Positions 27,301-35,298 of a stretch of 62,183 nt of DNA are shown here, one piece after another; positions within the stretch are counted from its first letter, which is position 1, and each line of letters starts with the position of its first letter. Made by a program: the position numbers and the translations under genes. Under the pieces are notes generated by a model that saw only the letters and a program-made list of their open reading frames with translations, had not been told where the DNA came from and ran no database searches. This DNA comes from Neisseria wadsworthii 9715 (GTDB lineage Bacteria > Pseudomonadota > Gammaproteobacteria > Burkholderiales > Neisseriaceae), in contig NZ_JH165159.1 in NCBI RefSeq assembly GCF_000227765.1, positions 366,091-428,273 of the forward strand. Reading direction: 5' to 3'.

Positions 27301-27527
27301 CGACCTTCAACTATTCCGGCTTTCTGCACCCGCTCTCGTCGATGGAAGGCGGGGCGTACTGGATGGGCAAGCTGATGCCCGCGTCGTGGTATCTCAACAT
27401 CAGCATCGGCAGCTTCGCCAAAGGCTTGGGCGGGCACGACCTGAGCCGCGAAATGCTGGTGCTGCTGGCGTTTTATGTGGTGTATTTCACTTCGGCCTGC
27501 TGGATTTTGAAGAAGCAGGAAAAATAA
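24393..27527 (+). CDS. rbbA: RbbA-like fused double ATPase and ABC-2 permease
   Basis: This 1044-residue protein has two ABC ATPase domains and an ABC-2 membrane domain in one chain. NBD1 has Walker A GPDGVGKST (residues 40-48, Asp where Asn is usual), LSGGMKQKLS and LLILDEPTTGVDP. NBD2 has GSNGCGKST near residue 308, with LPLGIRQRLQ in place of a classical signature, and LILDEPTSGVDP. The membrane part starts near residue 675 and ends in several helices. E. coli RbbA (YhiH) has 911 residues; most of the excess lies in a linker at residues about 510-665 made largely of in-frame DUS (RPSE, LSE). It probably works with the YhhJ-like permease (29036) and the HlyD adaptor (13495). The start may be the second ATG at 24396. 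Confidence 0.92.
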   Translation: MMNNPAVSLRSVSHRYGKTVTALDDVSLTIPRGVTVGLIGPDGVGKSTLLSLIAGVKIIQSGTVAVFGQNMADKAARQALSHRIAFMPQGLGRNLYPTLSVYENVDFHARLFGLNAAERKARISRLLEATGLATFPDRAAGKLSGGMKQKLSLCCALVHSPDLLILDEPTTGVDPLSRRQFWALVDELQAESAGMTVIVATAYIEEAERFSHLLAMDDGKLLVNKSTREVMRDSGAATLEAAYVQMLPSEKQQGSGGLAMTPFVADPDAPPAIEAHGLTKRFGSFTAVDRVSFKIAQGEIFGFLGSNGCGKSTTMKMLTGLLEASDGSAELLGRPIEAGNIQTRMRVGYMSQAFSLYEELSVIDNLKLHARLYQMGAAGEQAVADALVQFDLSDAADAKPASLPLGIRQRLQLAAACLHKPEVLILDEPTSGVDPAARDMFWRHLLKLSREDKITIFVSTHFMNEAERCDRISFMHKGRVLAVGTPAELTARQAAPNLEEAFVQYLLDDEEGEGLSERPSETAVSVQVNAQTNNAAMPPQQVADDSERPSETASVAQLAERIVRSDQDLDVQAGIRPSENVRSDSDLASSQVSEGQTVVSPETSASSAPAEPCSETGKMTEREQATDVSDRLPETESVPQVATRSAQENQVSDAQTGNRPSENTPPTDTLKYWLASVRTFALRETKELLRDKVRLFFALAGPVILMVALSWSVSFDVKDLTFTVLDRDQTTESRRLTEYFSGSRYFQQQPPLSSPSDIDTALQSAQTRLVIEIPEGFGRDMLAGRRPEAAFYVDGAMPFNASNIQGYIGGIFALYGQDLARETGLTLPPPAAKIEQRFMYNQDFESIFAIAPGVLMLVLMLIPAMMSVVGVVREREIGSISNFYTSPATVPQFLLGKQLPYIAVGMVNYVVLTAMMVFGFGVPVKGSLLVLTAGTLILLFVSTALGLLASTVVRSQMAAISLTAIVIMIPTFNYSGFLHPLSSMEGGAYWMGKLMPASWYLNISIGSFAKGLGGHDLSREMLVLLAFYVVYFTSACWILKKQEK
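25915..26390 (+). repeat. DUS-rich linker inside the RbbA-like gene
   Basis: Four classical DUS (near 25946, 26036, 26120, 26369), a wadDUS core directly before the first, and one AGGCTACCTGAA (eikDUS-type, near 26282) lie in about 475 bases. They share one reading frame, so AGG CCG TCT GAA gives RPSE each time. The rest is low-complexity Ser/Glu/Gln/Ala. Confidence 0.85.
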
Positions 27528-27562
27528 TGCCTGTCTGAACGTATCGGGCAAAAGGAGGCGAT

Positions 27563-28015
27563 ATGGACAACCTGAAAATCCCGCCGGTGCTGCAATTGAT
27601 TGCCTGCGCTGTATTGATGCGGCTGCTGGCAGACATACCTTTGGCGGCTTGGCAATGGCCGTCTGCCGGAGTTTGGGCCTTGCTGCCTGCGGCGGCAGGC
27701 TTGGCCGTCGGCGCGGCGGGCGTGGCGGCTTTAAGGCAGGCGCAAACCACGATAAACCCCGTTCATCTCGACAAAGCCTCCCGTTTGGTGAGCAGCGGCG
27801 TTTACCGTTTTACGCGCAACCCGATGTATTTGGGCTTATTGCTGATGCTCGCGGCTTGGGCGTTGTGGCTGGGGCATGTCCTGTCTTGGCTCGGGCTGCC
27901 GTTGTTTGTCGCAGGCATGAACCGCTTTCAAATCCGCCACGAAGAGCGCGTGCTGGCGCAAAAATTCGGTGCGCCTTATTTGGCCTATTGCCGTAGGGTT
28001 CGGCGTTGGGTTTGA
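27563..28015 (+). CDS. ICMT/PEMT-family membrane methyltransferase
   Basis: This 150-residue membrane protein has three or four helices, then the family block SGVYRFTRNPMYLGLLL (residues about 75-92) and the C-terminal RFQIRHEERVLAQKFGAPYLAYCRRVRRW. This is the isoprenylcysteine carboxyl methyltransferase-like family, whose bacterial members methylate mostly unknown membrane-associated substrates using SAM. It has an AAGGAG ribosome site 35 bases after the RbbA-like gene, so cotranscription is likely. It separates RbbA from its usual permease partner. Confidence 0.87.
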   Translation: MDNLKIPPVLQLIACAVLMRLLADIPLAAWQWPSAGVWALLPAAAGLAVGAAGVAALRQAQTTINPVHLDKASRLVSSGVYRFTRNPMYLGLLLMLAAWALWLGHVLSWLGLPLFVAGMNRFQIRHEERVLAQKFGAPYLAYCRRVRRWV

Positions 28016-28137
28016 GGGAATGCCTGTCTGAAAAGGCTATACAGCCATTCTATAAGCCGGCCCGAATATTGAGATACTGAATCCAAACGGGTTGGCTGAA
28101 AATATAAACGCGCTTCATATTTTGGAAAAGATGCATT

Positions 28138-29004
28138 ATGAACACTATCGAAACACATACTTTCACCCTGTCTGACGACCTTTCGGTCGCCTGCCACACC
28201 GCAGGCCGGCCCCAAGAAGAAGCCTGGTTATTTCTGCACGGCGGCGGTTTGGATTCGGCTATGTTGTCGTGGCGCGAAATCATAACGCAGTGGCCGGGCA
28301 ACGAATACCTGGTTGCCCCCGACCTGCCCGGCTACGGCCAAAGCAGCAAACCCGATATTGACTACACGCTGGATTTTTACACCGAGCTTCTCTACACGCT
28401 TTGGAAAACGCTGGGCCTGCAGCGTATCAACTTATGCGGCCTGTCGCTCGGCGGCAGCGTGGCTTTGCAGTTTGCTTTGCGCTACCCCCACCTGCTCAAG
28501 CGGCTGGTGTTGGTGGCACCGTGGGGCATCAGCACCGAGCTACCGTGGCCGCGGTTGGGCGGCTGGTATGCCCGCTCGCGCTGGAACCTGCCGGCCTACC
28601 GCCTATGCGCCAGCCGCCTGCTGACCCGCCGCCTGATTGCCGCCACACTATTCGGCGATGCCGGCAAAATCAGCACCGAACTGGTGGACGAAGTGCGCAC
28701 TGCCGCCTTGGCAGAAGATGCCGGCAAAGCGTTCCAATCTTTCCAGCTCAGCGAAACCTACGGCGGCAAACCCACAGGCCGCCTGCTGCCGGAGCTGCCG
28801 AAAATCGACTGCCCCGTGCTGCTGGTTCACGGCAGCAAAGACCCGGCCGTGCCGCTGGCCGATGCCGAAGCGGCCGCCACCATCATGCCGCAGGCGCGGC
28901 TGGAAGTGTTTGAAGAGCACAAGCACTGGCCGCAAAAAGAAAGCCCCGAACGATTTTTGCAGACACTGGCCGAATTTACCGATGCAACCGCCGAATCGGT
29001 GTGA
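28138..29004 (+). CDS. Alpha/beta hydrolase
   Basis: This 288-residue protein has the alpha/beta hydrolase fold: oxyanion region LFLHGGGLDSAM, nucleophile elbow GLSLGGS with Ser103, acid in VLLVHGSKDPAVPLAD and the catalytic His in EEHKHWPQKESPERF. The sequence resembles MhpC/BphD-like C-C hydrolases and general esterases; the substrate cannot be assigned. It lies between the RbbA-like and YhhJ-like genes on the same strand, 31 bases before the permease. Confidence 0.9.
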   Translation: MNTIETHTFTLSDDLSVACHTAGRPQEEAWLFLHGGGLDSAMLSWREIITQWPGNEYLVAPDLPGYGQSSKPDIDYTLDFYTELLYTLWKTLGLQRINLCGLSLGGSVALQFALRYPHLLKRLVLVAPWGISTELPWPRLGGWYARSRWNLPAYRLCASRLLTRRLIAATLFGDAGKISTELVDEVRTAALAEDAGKAFQSFQLSETYGGKPTGRLLPELPKIDCPVLLVHGSKDPAVPLADAEAAATIMPQARLEVFEEHKHWPQKESPERFLQTLAEFTDATAESV

Positions 29005-29035
29005 AATGCCTGTCTGAAACCCCCAAGGCAAGCCC

Positions 29036-30157
29036 ATGCGCAGCATTAAAAACATCTTCTACTTAGCACAAAAAGAACTCCGCAGCCTGTTTTCCGACTT
29101 GGTGCTGATGGTGTTGATTGTGTTTATGTTTACGGTAACGGTTTTGTCCGCAGCTGAAATCGACCCCGGAGTGAGAAACGCTGCCGTGGCGGTGGTGGAC
29201 GGCGACCGTTCGGCGCTTTCCTACCGCCTGCGCGATGCCGTGCGCGAGCCGTTTTTCCGGCCGCCGCAGGAAGTGGCGGCGGAAGCGGTGAATGAGGCGA
29301 TGGACAAGGGCGGGTACATTTTTACTTTGGAAATTCCGCCGAACTTCGAGCGCGACGTGCTGATGGGGCGCAGCCCCGAATTGCTGCTGCAAGTGGACGC
29401 CACCGCCATGTCGCAGGCCGGTTTGGGCGCGGCTTATCTGACCCGCATTCTGGAGCGCGAAACGGCGGAGTTTGCACGGCAGCAGTCGGCGGAGAAATGG
29501 CTGCCCGTGAAGCCGGTGATCCGTTCGCACTTCAACGCCAATGCCGAAGGCAGCTATTACGGGCCGCCGATGGAGTTGGGCAATATGGTGATGGTGTTGG
29601 CGCTGATTTTGGTGGGCGCGGCGGTGATCCGCGAACGCGAACACGGCACCATCGAGCATCTGCTGGTGATGCCGGTAAACGCCGCCGAAATCATGCTGGC
29701 GAAAGTGCTGGCCAACAGTGCGGTGATTTTGCTGGTGAGTATGCTGTCGATGTGGTTGGTGGTAAAGGGGATACTCGGCGTGCCGGTTTACGGCTCCCTT
29801 CTGCTCTACGGCTTCGGCGTGGCCGTGTATCTGTTTTCTATTGCCGCGCTGGCAGTGATGCTTGCCACGATTGCGCCGAGCATGGCGCAGTTCGGACTCT
29901 TGATGATTCCGCTGTATATGGTGCTGCTGCTGTTTTCCGGCGTGGCCTCGCCGCGCAACAATATGCCCGCAGCGGCGCAATGGATCAGCGAATATTGGCC
30001 GAGCACGCAGTTTATCCGGTTTGCCCAAAGCGTGCTGTTTCGCAATGCCGGCTTGAGCATCGTGTGGCCGCAGCTTTTGGCAATGGCTTTGACCGGCCTG
30101 CTGTTTTTGGCATTTGCGCTGATGCGGTTTAGAAAAATGCTGGAGCAGCATGGCTGA
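29036..30157 (+). CDS. yhhJ: ABC-2 type permease (YhhJ-like)
   Basis: This 373-residue inner-membrane permease has one N-terminal helix (LVLMVLIVFMFTVTVLSAAE), a large periplasmic domain (residues about 45-180) and five or six C-terminal helices beginning LGNMVMVLALILVGAAVIRE, followed by REREHGTIEHLLVMPV, the ABC-2 coupling motif. It fits E. coli YhhJ, normally encoded beside RbbA and YhiI. Here two enzyme genes lie between it and the RbbA-like gene. It presumably exports a substrate together with RbbA and the HlyD adaptor. Confidence 0.92.
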   Translation: MRSIKNIFYLAQKELRSLFSDLVLMVLIVFMFTVTVLSAAEIDPGVRNAAVAVVDGDRSALSYRLRDAVREPFFRPPQEVAAEAVNEAMDKGGYIFTLEIPPNFERDVLMGRSPELLLQVDATAMSQAGLGAAYLTRILERETAEFARQQSAEKWLPVKPVIRSHFNANAEGSYYGPPMELGNMVMVLALILVGAAVIREREHGTIEHLLVMPVNAAEIMLAKVLANSAVILLVSMLSMWLVVKGILGVPVYGSLLLYGFGVAVYLFSIAALAVMLATIAPSMAQFGLLMIPLYMVLLLFSGVASPRNNMPAAAQWISEYWPSTQFIRFAQSVLFRNAGLSIVWPQLLAMALTGLLFLAFALMRFRKMLEQHG

Positions 30158-30221
30158 GTGTTGAGGATGCGGTCAAAGGCCGCTGAGGCCGTCTGAAAAC
30201 CATCATACAAGGAGTGAGACA

Positions 30222-31262
30222 ATGGGTGAAACCGAACAAAAACGCCTGCTTGAGCGTGTACATGCCGAACCGTTTGCATTGTGTTTTTCCGGGCAAGGGT
30301 TTGATTGGATAAGTATGTTGCGAGAGGCTTTGGCCGAAGGTGCGCGGGAGGAAACCGGCAAGATTGCCGCTGCCGCCGCCCGCATGGTTGCGCCCGTGGC
30401 GGAGCAGCTTGCCGCCGCCCGCCCGCAGGGTTTTGAACCGATTGCGTGGGCAGACGGCAACAGCGAAATTGACTTGGTGCGTGCTGGCGTGAGCGTGCCC
30501 GGCATTTTCCTCTCGCAAATCGCCAATCTGCACACCTTGAAAGCACGCGGACTGGACATCGGCAAAGCGGCGGGCGTGATCGGGCATTCGCAAGGCATAC
30601 TCGGGCGTTATCTGGTTAGCGAACCGCAGCGCGCCGCCGAAATTCTGGCATTGGCCGAACTGATCGGCGCGGCCGCTACTTTGCAAGGCAGAAAAACCGG
30701 CATGTACATGCACGACGGCGGCCATGCGATGGTGATGGTGCAGGGCGTGAGCCGAGCGCAGCTTGCCGACATGGTGGACAGCCTGTTCCCCGCCGCCCCA
30801 ACCGATCCAGCCGCCTGCCCGTGCATCGGCCTGCGCAACAGCCAAGAAGCCTTTGTAGTAAGCGGGCAGCCGGAATCGGTGCAGCGCGTGTGTGAAGAAC
30901 TTTCGACCACAATAAAAGATTCAGACGGCCTCACCCCCGAATCGCTGCTCGTGCCGCTTGAAGTGGAAGTCGGCTTCCACCATCCCGCGCTGGCACCCGC
31001 CGTGGCGCAAGTGGACGAATGGGCGGCGGCCTGCGGTTTGGACGCAGAACAGGCGCGCAGCATTGCGCAAACTGTGTTGGTCGATCCGGTCGATTGGGTG
31101 GAAGAATGCCGCCGCATGGCAGAGCTGGGCGTCCGCCGCATTTTGGAAATCGGCCCCTCCGGCGGCGTGGCCATGCTCACGCAGGCAGTATTGGACGGGG
31201 AAAATATCGAAGTGCTGGATGTGTCCGGCGCAGAAGGCAAGGCCGCGTTGTTTGGTGCGTGA
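30222..31262 (+). CDS. Stand-alone acyltransferase, FAS-I AT-domain-like
   Basis: This 346-residue protein has the FabD-type acyltransferase fold: CFSGQGFDWI near residue 21, nucleophile elbow GHSQG with Ser123, an LRNSQEAFVVSGQP block, and GFHHPALAP with the catalytic His near 252. The SGQG and GHSQGILGRY wording is closer to the acetyl/malonyl-transferase domain of bacterial type I fatty acid synthases than to FabD (which has GHSLG). No other fatty acid or polyketide gene is nearby. It has a good ribosome site (AAGGAG). Substrate unknown. A classical DUS is embedded near 30928. Confidence 0.75.
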   Translation: MGETEQKRLLERVHAEPFALCFSGQGFDWISMLREALAEGAREETGKIAAAAARMVAPVAEQLAAARPQGFEPIAWADGNSEIDLVRAGVSVPGIFLSQIANLHTLKARGLDIGKAAGVIGHSQGILGRYLVSEPQRAAEILALAELIGAAATLQGRKTGMYMHDGGHAMVMVQGVSRAQLADMVDSLFPAAPTDPAACPCIGLRNSQEAFVVSGQPESVQRVCEELSTTIKDSDGLTPESLLVPLEVEVGFHHPALAPAVAQVDEWAAACGLDAEQARSIAQTVLVDPVDWVEECRRMAELGVRRILEIGPSGGVAMLTQAVLDGENIEVLDVSGAEGKAALFGA

Positions 31263-31296
31263 TAGACGTAGTTTTCAAGTTGATGAACAATGCGCC

Positions 31297-31337
31297 TTTT
31301 CAGACAGGCATTGTGCAAAGCTATGCCTGTCTGAAAA
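31297..31337. terminator. Inverted wadDUS pair between convergent genes
   Basis: Perfect 15-base arms around an 11-base loop between the acyltransferase and LysE genes; it can serve both strands. Confidence 0.75.
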
Positions 31338-31339
31338 CT

Positions 31340-31960
31340 TTACACAAAAAGGCTGATCAAGCCTTCCGCCCCGATATAAACCAGCAGCAAACCAAACACC
31401 AAAGCCATCACACGGCGGGCAATCGGCCGGGCCAGATAATTCCGCGCCACATGAGCCGCCTGTGTGTACACCAGCATGACCACCGCAACGGCCAGCAGAA
31501 ACAAAGCGGAAAGCACCAAAAGCTGTGCCGTTTCGGAAAGCGGGGCGGAGGCGTCGATGAATTGGGGAAAATAAGCTAATAGAAAAATAATGGTTTTCGG
31601 GTTGATGATGGTAACGAAAAAGCCGGTTTTCCAGCCCGTGTTGCCGCCGCTTTCAACCAAACCGCCGCGGATACTGCGGATTTCATACAAAGAACGCGCG
31701 CCCAGATAAAGCAGATATAAAGCCGCCGCTGCGTTCATGGCAAACAAAATTTTGGGCGAAGCCGCCATCAGCCCGCCCAAACCCACGCAAACCGCTGCCA
31801 GCAACACCGCATCAGCCGCCAAAATGCCCAAAGTAACTGCCAAGCCTGCGCGCCAACCATCTTTTACCGCACCTTGAATCACCAACATCATCGCCGGCCC
31901 GGGCAAGGCGGCAATCAGGATGCTGGAGAGGAAAAAGTAGAATAAAGTGACTGTATTCAT
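31340..31960 (-). CDS. LysE/RhtB-family amino acid exporter
   Basis: This 206-residue membrane protein has six hydrophobic segments and the family opening LIAALPGPAMMLVIQGAVKD (typical PGPxxxxV), then GLAVTLGILAADAVLLAAVC and ITIINPKTIIFLLAYFPQF (NPK motif). LysE/RhtB proteins export amino acids or their analogues. The ATG has only a weak ribosome site. Substrate unknown. Confidence 0.92.
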   Translation of the reverse strand: MNTVTLFYFFLSSILIAALPGPAMMLVIQGAVKDGWRAGLAVTLGILAADAVLLAAVCVGLGGLMAASPKILFAMNAAAALYLLYLGARSLYEIRSIRGGLVESGGNTGWKTGFFVTIINPKTIIFLLAYFPQFIDASAPLSETAQLLVLSALFLLAVAVVMLVYTQAAHVARNYLARPIARRVMALVFGLLLVYIGAEGLISLFV

Positions 31961-32202
31961 AAATGCTTCAAGCGCGTAGTAGGTTATGCATTCTTACTTA
32001 CAGTGCCCTCTATGTAAAGGATAAGGTAATGAAATGGTTTATATTGTTGTTTCTATTATCATTGCTCACGCGATATTAGAGCTTGAAGCCGGCTTGGCGG
32101 TATAGATATTTGCGGCAGCTATTGCCTATATTTTTATGATGGGTTTGCAAGATAAATATCGGGTGGCGAATAATGCCTGTCTGAAAAAAGAAAGGAAACA
32201 CA

Positions 32203-32955
32203 ATGGATATCCGCCGGCTGCCCGATCCGCAAACCTTGCTTCCCGCACGGTGGCGGGCTTATGCCGCATGGCTGGCCGCACGGGAAAATCCGCCCGAATC
32301 CTACCGCGACCACCCGCTCGAATCGGCAGACGAACCGGTTATGCTGAAAAAAGATTTCGAGCGGCACGTCGGCATATCGCTCGGGCAGTACATCCGCCTG
32401 AAACGCATCACACACCTGCTGGCACAACGCAACAGCAAACACGACAACGAGCTGACGGTTTCTGTGCACGCCACCCCGTTAGGGCAGATGTTGGCCGTAT
32501 TCAGCACACAAGGCTTGTGCCTGCTGGAGTTTCCCGAGCGCAAAATAATAGAGAGCGAACTCTTGGCCGTGCAAAAAGCATTTCAGGCGGATTTTGTGTG
32601 GCGCGACACAGCGCACAGCCAAACTTTACAGCAAGAGTTGAATCTGTATTTTGAAGGCCGTCTGAAAAACTTCGCCACGCCGCTCGACCCGGTCGGCACA
32701 CTCTTTCAGCGGCAAGTTTGGCGCTCATTGCAAAGCATTCCCTACGGCGAAACCCGCAGCTACAAGCAGCAGGCGGAACGCATCGGCAAACCGCAGGCCG
32801 TGCGCGCCGTAGCCGCCGCCAACGGGCAGAACAAAATTTCCATCCTGATACCGTGCCACCGCGTGATCGGCAGCAACGGCGACTTAACCGGCTACGGCAG
32901 CGGCCTTGCGCGGAAGAAGGCGTTGTTGGAATTGGAAGGCGCAATGCCTGTCTGA
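32203..32955 (+). CDS. Ada-like methylated-DNA-protein cysteine methyltransferase
   Basis: This 250-residue suicide repair protein removes O6-methyl from guanine. The C-terminal MGMT domain has QRQVWRSLQSIPYGETRSY, the active-site IPCHRV and GYGSGLARKKALLELE. The N-terminal part (LKKDFERHVGISLGQYIRLKRI) is a partial AraC-type helix-turn-helix, without the zinc Cys4 phosphotriester domain of E. coli Ada. The stop codon lies inside a wadDUS: ATG CCT GTC TGA gives the terminal MPV. It lies just upstream of the CRISPR array; its transcription runs into the array with no hairpin between. Confidence 0.92.
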   Translation: MDIRRLPDPQTLLPARWRAYAAWLAARENPPESYRDHPLESADEPVMLKKDFERHVGISLGQYIRLKRITHLLAQRNSKHDNELTVSVHATPLGQMLAVFSTQGLCLLEFPERKIIESELLAVQKAFQADFVWRDTAHSQTLQQELNLYFEGRLKNFATPLDPVGTLFQRQVWRSLQSIPYGETRSYKQQAERIGKPQAVRAVAAANGQNKISILIPCHRVIGSNGDLTGYGSGLARKKALLELEGAMPV

Positions 32956-33022
32956 AATAAAGATAAGATGGAAATTGATATGGTCGTGACGGTGAAAAGA
33001 AGAAAATAAAATTTCAAGTGTG

Positions 33023-34908
33023 GTTGTAGCTTCCTCTCTCATCTCGTAGTGCTACAATGAAATAAACTACGAGATAGGCGGCAAAATAGTTGTAGCTTCC
33101 TCTCTCATCTCGTAGTGCTACAATGAGAGGATGTCTGCTCGGCCGAGATGTCCTGTTGTAGCTTCCTCTCTCATCTCGTAGTGCTACAATTTGACATAGC
33201 CGCCCTCGTGGGAGAGGACGGTTGTAGCTTCCTCTCTCATCTCGTAGTGCTACAATCCTTCTGTATATACATCCACATCTTTTTTTGTTGTAGCTTCCTC
33301 TCTCATCTCGTAGTGCTACAATACCCAACATGGCGTACATCAGTAAGCCCTCGTTGTAGCTTCCTCTCTCATCTCGTAGTGCTACAATTCGGCAGACTGC
33401 ACAGGCGTGGTGTAAAAAGTTGTAGCTTCCTCTCTCATCTCGTAGTGCTACAATGACAAAATGAAGCTGCCTCACGATGTGAAGGTTGTAGCTTCCTCTC
33501 TCATCTCGTAGTGCTACAATTTTGATAGCGATGCTGAAGCTTTTGTTTATAGTTGTAGCTTCCTCTCTCATCTCGTAGTGCTACAATCAGCCATTGTTTC
33601 CATTGTTTGGATTGCCAGTTGTAGCTTCCTCTCTCATCTCGTAGTGCTACAATTTCTCGCAACCCCTCCGTATCCACCAGCGGGTTGTAGCTTCCTCTCT
33701 CATCTCGTAGTGCTACAATTATAGCTTTTGACCGTACGCACCATGGCGCCGTTGTAGCTTCCTCTCTCATCTCGTAGTGCTACAATTCCCGAATACACCC
33801 ATAGGACGCGCAGCGGGTTGTAGCTTCCTCTCTCATCTCGTAGTGCTACAATGGCACCGGTAAACATATGCGGCTCAAGCGAGTTGTAGCTTCCTCTCTC
33901 ATCTCGTAGTGCTACAATAAATTCCCCATCATAATGTTCTTCACAATTGTTGTAGCTTCCTCTCTCATCTCGTAGTGCTACAATTGGCGGGTGCGCAAAT
34001 GGCAGCCGGATTGCGTTGTAGCTTCCTCTCTCATCTCGTAGTGCTACAATTACGAAATGTTCGTATGCTTCGCTTTTTGCGTTGTAGCTTCCTCTCTCAT
34101 CTCGTAGTGCTACAATCAAAGCGATGGAAGATAGAGGCGACACGGAGTTGTAGCTTCCTCTCTCATCTCGTAGTGCTACAATTTATCTGCCCGGCGGGAG
34201 TACGCTGAAAACGTTGTAGCTTCCTCTCTCATCTCGTAGTGCTACAATGGCAGGTGCTGTCGTAGTTCCTCCCCCTGCGTTGTAGCTTCCTCTCTCATCT
34301 CGTAGTGCTACAATAGCTTATCGTCGCTAAAGCCTATTGCCCGGGTTGTAGCTTCCTCTCTCATCTCGTAGTGCTACAATTATGTGGATGTTATTTACAG
34401 TGGCTGTGTCGTTGTAGCTTCCTCTCTCATCTCGTAGTGCTACAATTTGCGGGGGCTGCCTAAACGGATCGAAGGGGTTGTAGCTTCCTCTCTCATCTCG
34501 TAGTGCTACAATCCCTTGAACCCTTGCTCGACCGCGACTTGGGTTGTAGCTTCCTCTCTCATCTCGTAGTGCTACAATCGGTTTCCAAAGTGATGATTCA
34601 GCACCTGTGTTGTAGCTTCCTCTCTCATCTCGTAGTGCTACAATATTGAGAGCGTCTGCGATATTCGGGTTTTTGTTGTAGCTTCCTCTCTCATCTCGTA
34701 GTGCTACAATTAGCAACGTTATCAGGCTGGTCTACACATTGTTGTAGCTTCCTCTCTCATCTCGTAGTGCTACAATTTGAATTTGAAAATCCTGAATAAC
34801 CGGAATGTTGTAGCTTCCTCTCTCATCTCGTAGTGCTACAATAGACCTGAAAACATTATATAGGCAGAAACAGTTGTAGCTTCCTCTCTCATCTCGTAGT
34901 GCTACAAT
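33023..34908 (+). CRISPR. Type II-C CRISPR array, 29 repeats and 28 spacers
   Basis: The 36-bp repeat opens GTTGTAGCTTCC, ends GTAGTGCTACAAT, and is identical in all 29 copies, including both ends. Spacers are 30 bp, except two of 31 bp (33521-33551 and 33720-33750). The orientation, by comparison with the meningococcal repeat and the tracrRNA antirepeat, puts crRNAs on the plus strand, towards cas2. Each repeat ends in TGCTACAAT, an extended -10 element as in meningococcus, so each spacer may be transcribed from its own repeat. No spacers look duplicated. The lack of any degenerate repeat suggests a maintained array. Confidence 0.99.
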
Positions 34909-34913
34909 ACTTC

Positions 34914-34948
34914 AACAGGGAAGCCTTATAAAATAAGGCTTCCCTGTT
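34914..34948. terminator. Strong hairpin between CRISPR array and cas2
   Basis: A perfect 16-bp stem (AACAGGGAAGCCTTAT) with an AAA loop, then TTTATTTT on the plus strand. It probably ends array transcription before it runs into cas2, and may also end the cas mRNA. Confidence 0.9.
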
Positions 34949-34971
34949 TTATTTTGGTTAAAAAAACGACT

Positions 34972-35298
34972 TTAAAAAAGTAAAAGTTGGTCGGCATTGA
35001 CCTTTTTTTCGCGGGGTTTTGGCTCTCCAATAAGCATAACCATGCTTGCATATTGTTTTTCTGTTACCTCCAAATAGCGGACTTGGCCTTCTTCGGGCAA
35101 ATGTACTAACAGTCTTTTGTGGTGTTTCTGCAACGAGTCGCGTCCTTTTACAATGCGTGAATAAACCGATAATTGCAGCATGTGATAACCGTCTTTCTGT
35201 AGAAATTTACGGAATTGGTTGGCTGCTTTTCTTTTGGCAGCGGTGGTTACAGGCAAGTCAAAGAAAACGATTAAGCGCATAAATTTGGCCTCACTCAT
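34972..35298 (-). CDS. cas2: CRISPR-associated endoribonuclease/adaptation protein Cas2
   Basis: This 108-residue Cas2 has the ferredoxin-like opening [20 protein letters not shown] and the later block [20 protein letters not shown]. Cas2 scaffolds the Cas1 dimers that integrate new spacers. I prefer ATG 35298 (MSEAKF), nine bases after AAAGG; an ATG two codons upstream (35304) is too close to that site. The start overlaps the cas1 stop as ATGAGTGA, so translation is coupled. Confidence 0.95.
   Translation of the reverse strand: MSEAKFMRLIVFFDLPVTTAAKRKAANQFRKFLQKDGYHMLQLSVYSRIVKGRDSLQKHHKRLLVHLPEEGQVRYLEVTEKQYASMVMLIGEPKPREKKVNADQLLLF

Noticed and set aside
24849-27551. Long antisense ORFs (404 and 421 codons) opposite the RbbA-like gene
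   Set aside because: They are His/Arg/Gln-rich with no domain, and lie opposite a clearly real gene in GC-rich DNA; typical shadows.
32029-32099. Very short ORFs in the LysE-Ada gap, one (MKWFILLFLLSLL) with an AAGG-type ribosome site
   Set aside because: They are 14 and 23 codons, in different frames, without recognisable relatives; the 242-base gap otherwise holds only one wadDUS.
33014-34716. Several ORFs on both strands with repeated VALRDERGSYN or CSFLSHLVVLQ
   Set aside because: They are translations of the CRISPR repeats and spacers; the 66-bp period is divisible by three, which keeps frames open.
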